DNA of 24,560 nucleotides. Source: Pseudomonadota bacterium (lineage in GTDB: Bacteria > Pseudomonadota > Alphaproteobacteria > Rhizobiales > Xanthobacteraceae). The notes under the pieces are model-generated. The model made no database searches, was not told the origin of the DNA, and was given only the letters and a program-made list of their open reading frames with translations. The DNA is taken from the NCBI GenBank assembly GCA_023423415.1, contig JAFAFP010000002.1, positions 1 through 24,560 on the forward strand, read 5' to 3'. A program made the translations under genes and the position numbers. Of the stretch, positions 24,071 through 24,560 are shown piece by piece; the first letter of the stretch is position 1; each line of letters starts with the position of its first letter.

Positions 24071-24376
24071 CTAGCTGCTCGCTCCCTTGTCCGAAGGCGG
24101 AATAGCCTTCACCACCACCTGCAGGTCAAGCATGCTCACGATCTTGAGCAGCCCGTCGAGCTTCAGGCCCTCATCGATTGCAGAGCGGATGGCATCGGCA
24201 GTGAGTCCGGTCTTGTCTGCGATTTCTGTCATGCCCCTTGAGCGCGCTACATCGTTAAGTGCCGCGCGGATGTGCGATGCGTCGCCACCCTCAAAAGCGG
24301 CCTCAAGGTATCCCGAAACATCCTCTGCGGTTTCGAGATAATCCGCCGTGTCATAGCGAGTCGTTTTGACGATCAT
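24071..24376 (-). CDS. Orphan antitoxin-like HTH regulator ahead of the helicase block
   Basis: This 101-residue protein matches the addiction-module antidote pattern paired with Gp49/HigB-like toxins: TADYLETAEDVSGYLEAAFE, ALNDVARSRGMTEIADKTGL and LTADAIRSAIDEGLKLDGLL with a C-terminal LQVVVKAI strand. No toxin gene is next to it; the following gene is the SF1 helicase, about 95 bases downstream in the same direction. It is therefore probably the repressor of the helicase/nuclease operon. The right-hand 22-bp repeat lies 62 bases upstream of its start, in the likely promoter. Confidence 0.82.
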   Translation of the reverse strand: MIVKTTRYDTADYLETAEDVSGYLEAAFEGGDASHIRAALNDVARSRGMTEIADKTGLTADAIRSAIDEGLKLDGLLKIVSMLDLQVVVKAIPPSDKGASS

Positions 24377-24438
24377 GTTTCATCAGCCTTGCTGCGCGAA
24401 TCCACACGCTCGATCTGCACTCTCAAACTAGCAATCTC

Positions 24439-24460
24439 GCACCCCAATCTGACCCCAATT
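24439..24460 (+). repeat. 22-bp direct repeat, right copy (candidate integrase arm site)
   Basis: Identical to 371-392 and in the same orientation, with the two 11-bp halves built on ACCCCAAT. It lies 64 bases from the right att core and in the upstream region of the antitoxin-like gene at 24376. Integrase arm sites on both sides of an element are the usual explanation. Binding here could also link excision to transcription of the helicase block. Confidence 0.75.
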
Positions 24461-24464
24461 CGGC

Positions 24465-24493
24465 AAAAACGAAAAGGACCGCGTAAGCGGTCC
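24465..24493 (-). terminator. Terminator for the tRNA-Gly gene, supplied by the island
   Basis: GGACCGC at 24476-24482 pairs with GCGGTCC at 24487-24493 around loop GTAA. Read on the minus strand it is followed by TTTTCGTTTTT, a classic rho-independent terminator, 33 bases past the tRNA 3' end. Because it is inside the island, the tRNA keeps a terminator after integration. I see no comparable structure beyond the left copy within the window. Confidence 0.8.
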
Positions 24494-24523
24494 GTTCGTA
24501 CTCTCTTGAATTTATTTGGATTT

Positions 24524-24560
24524 TTTGGAGCGGGCGATGGGATTCGAACCCACGACCCCA
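24524..24560 (-). tRNA. tRNA-Gly(GCC), 3' part only, and right attachment site
   Basis: This is the 3' end of a tRNA gene on the minus strand, cut by the window edge. The visible part has the encoded CCA (complement of 24526-24528), acceptor strand CGCCCGC, T arm GTGGGTTCGAATCCCA and the start of the variable region GGGGTCG. Identity as Gly(GCC) rests on the longer left copy, which adds the TTGCCAAGG anticodon-loop side. The 5' half is out of view, so I infer rather than see that it is intact. Confidence 0.82.

Larger units (their letters stand above)
193..24560. mobile_element. Integrated genomic island at a tRNA-Gly gene, about 24.3 kb
   Basis: A 37-base sequence at 193-229 recurs exactly at 24524-24560 in the same orientation. 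It is the 3' end of a tRNA gene, a standard target for tyrosine integrases. A tyrosine integrase gene starts about 155 bases inside the left copy, and a second pair of 22-bp direct repeats sits just inside each end. Between them are integration, replication-like, phage tail and nuclease/helicase genes with no obvious housekeeping gene. The window stops inside the right copy, so the exact right limit and the intact tRNA cannot be seen. The element is probably a phage satellite or a prophage-derived defence island. No conjugation, capsid or terminase gene is visible, so spread would need help from another element. Confidence 0.88.

Noticed and set aside
14598..24376. DISARM or BREX
   Set aside because: A SNF2 protein is shared in type with DISARM DrmD, but no DrmA, DrmB, methylase, BrxC, PglZ or PglX-like gene is present.

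Overview
The window looks like one complete integrated genomic island of about 24.3 kb from a high-GC Gram-negative bacterium. An alphaproteobacterium, perhaps a sphingomonad, fits best; this rests on general sequence character and the tRNA, not on a search. The right edge (24524-24560) is the 3' part of a minus-strand tRNA gene whose sequence fits tRNA-Gly(GCC) and which runs out of the window. The left edge (193-239) carries a copy of the same tRNA 3' end. Just inside each end is an identical 22-bp direct repeat, itself two 11-bp halves (371-392 and 24439-24460), as expected for integrase arm sites. About 190 bases of flank lie outside the left att site.

Layout. (1) 394-2086: tyrosine integrase, then a tightly linked HigA-type regulator. 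(2) 2375-5600: a plus-strand, overlap-coupled operon with an excisionase-like HTH protein, a coiled-coil protein, two unknown proteins and a RepA/AAA_25-type helicase. It ends in an array of six 9-bp units, three on each strand (5599-5668), that could be a replication site. (3) 5706-7301: a two-helix membrane protein and small ORFs. (4) 7302-9065: an OLD-family ATPase with a TOPRIM nuclease. (5) 9210-14000: a phage-derived stretch with a tandem zinc-finger protein, a probable virion protein, an HTH protein, two related tail-assembly chaperones and an intact tape measure protein, ending in a fused remnant of tail genes U and D. No capsid, portal, terminase, sheath or tube gene is present. (6) 14306-14551: a small gene preceded by twin palindromes. 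(7) 14598-24376: a minus-strand block, read right to left, of an orphan antitoxin-like HTH protein, a very large SF1 helicase, a PD-(D/E)XK nuclease and a SNF2 helicase.

The most interesting part is block 7. A DNA2/Upf1-like SF1 helicase with a long coiled-coil insertion, a restriction-type nuclease and a SNF2 translocase in one orientation on a mobile island looks like an anti-phage defence system, and I cannot match the set to a named one. The SNF2 protein also carries a C-terminal array of 22 uninterrupted repeats of exactly 15 residues (consensus C/S-A-V-S-G-x-x-V-L-x-x-E-L-x-x), probably extended by about three looser units. The array has a higher-order 8-unit (120-residue) duplication and I do not recognise it as a described domain.

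Taken together, the element has its own integration, a probable replication module, partial tail genes and two candidate defence cargoes. That suggests either a phage satellite or a decayed prophage turned into a defence island.
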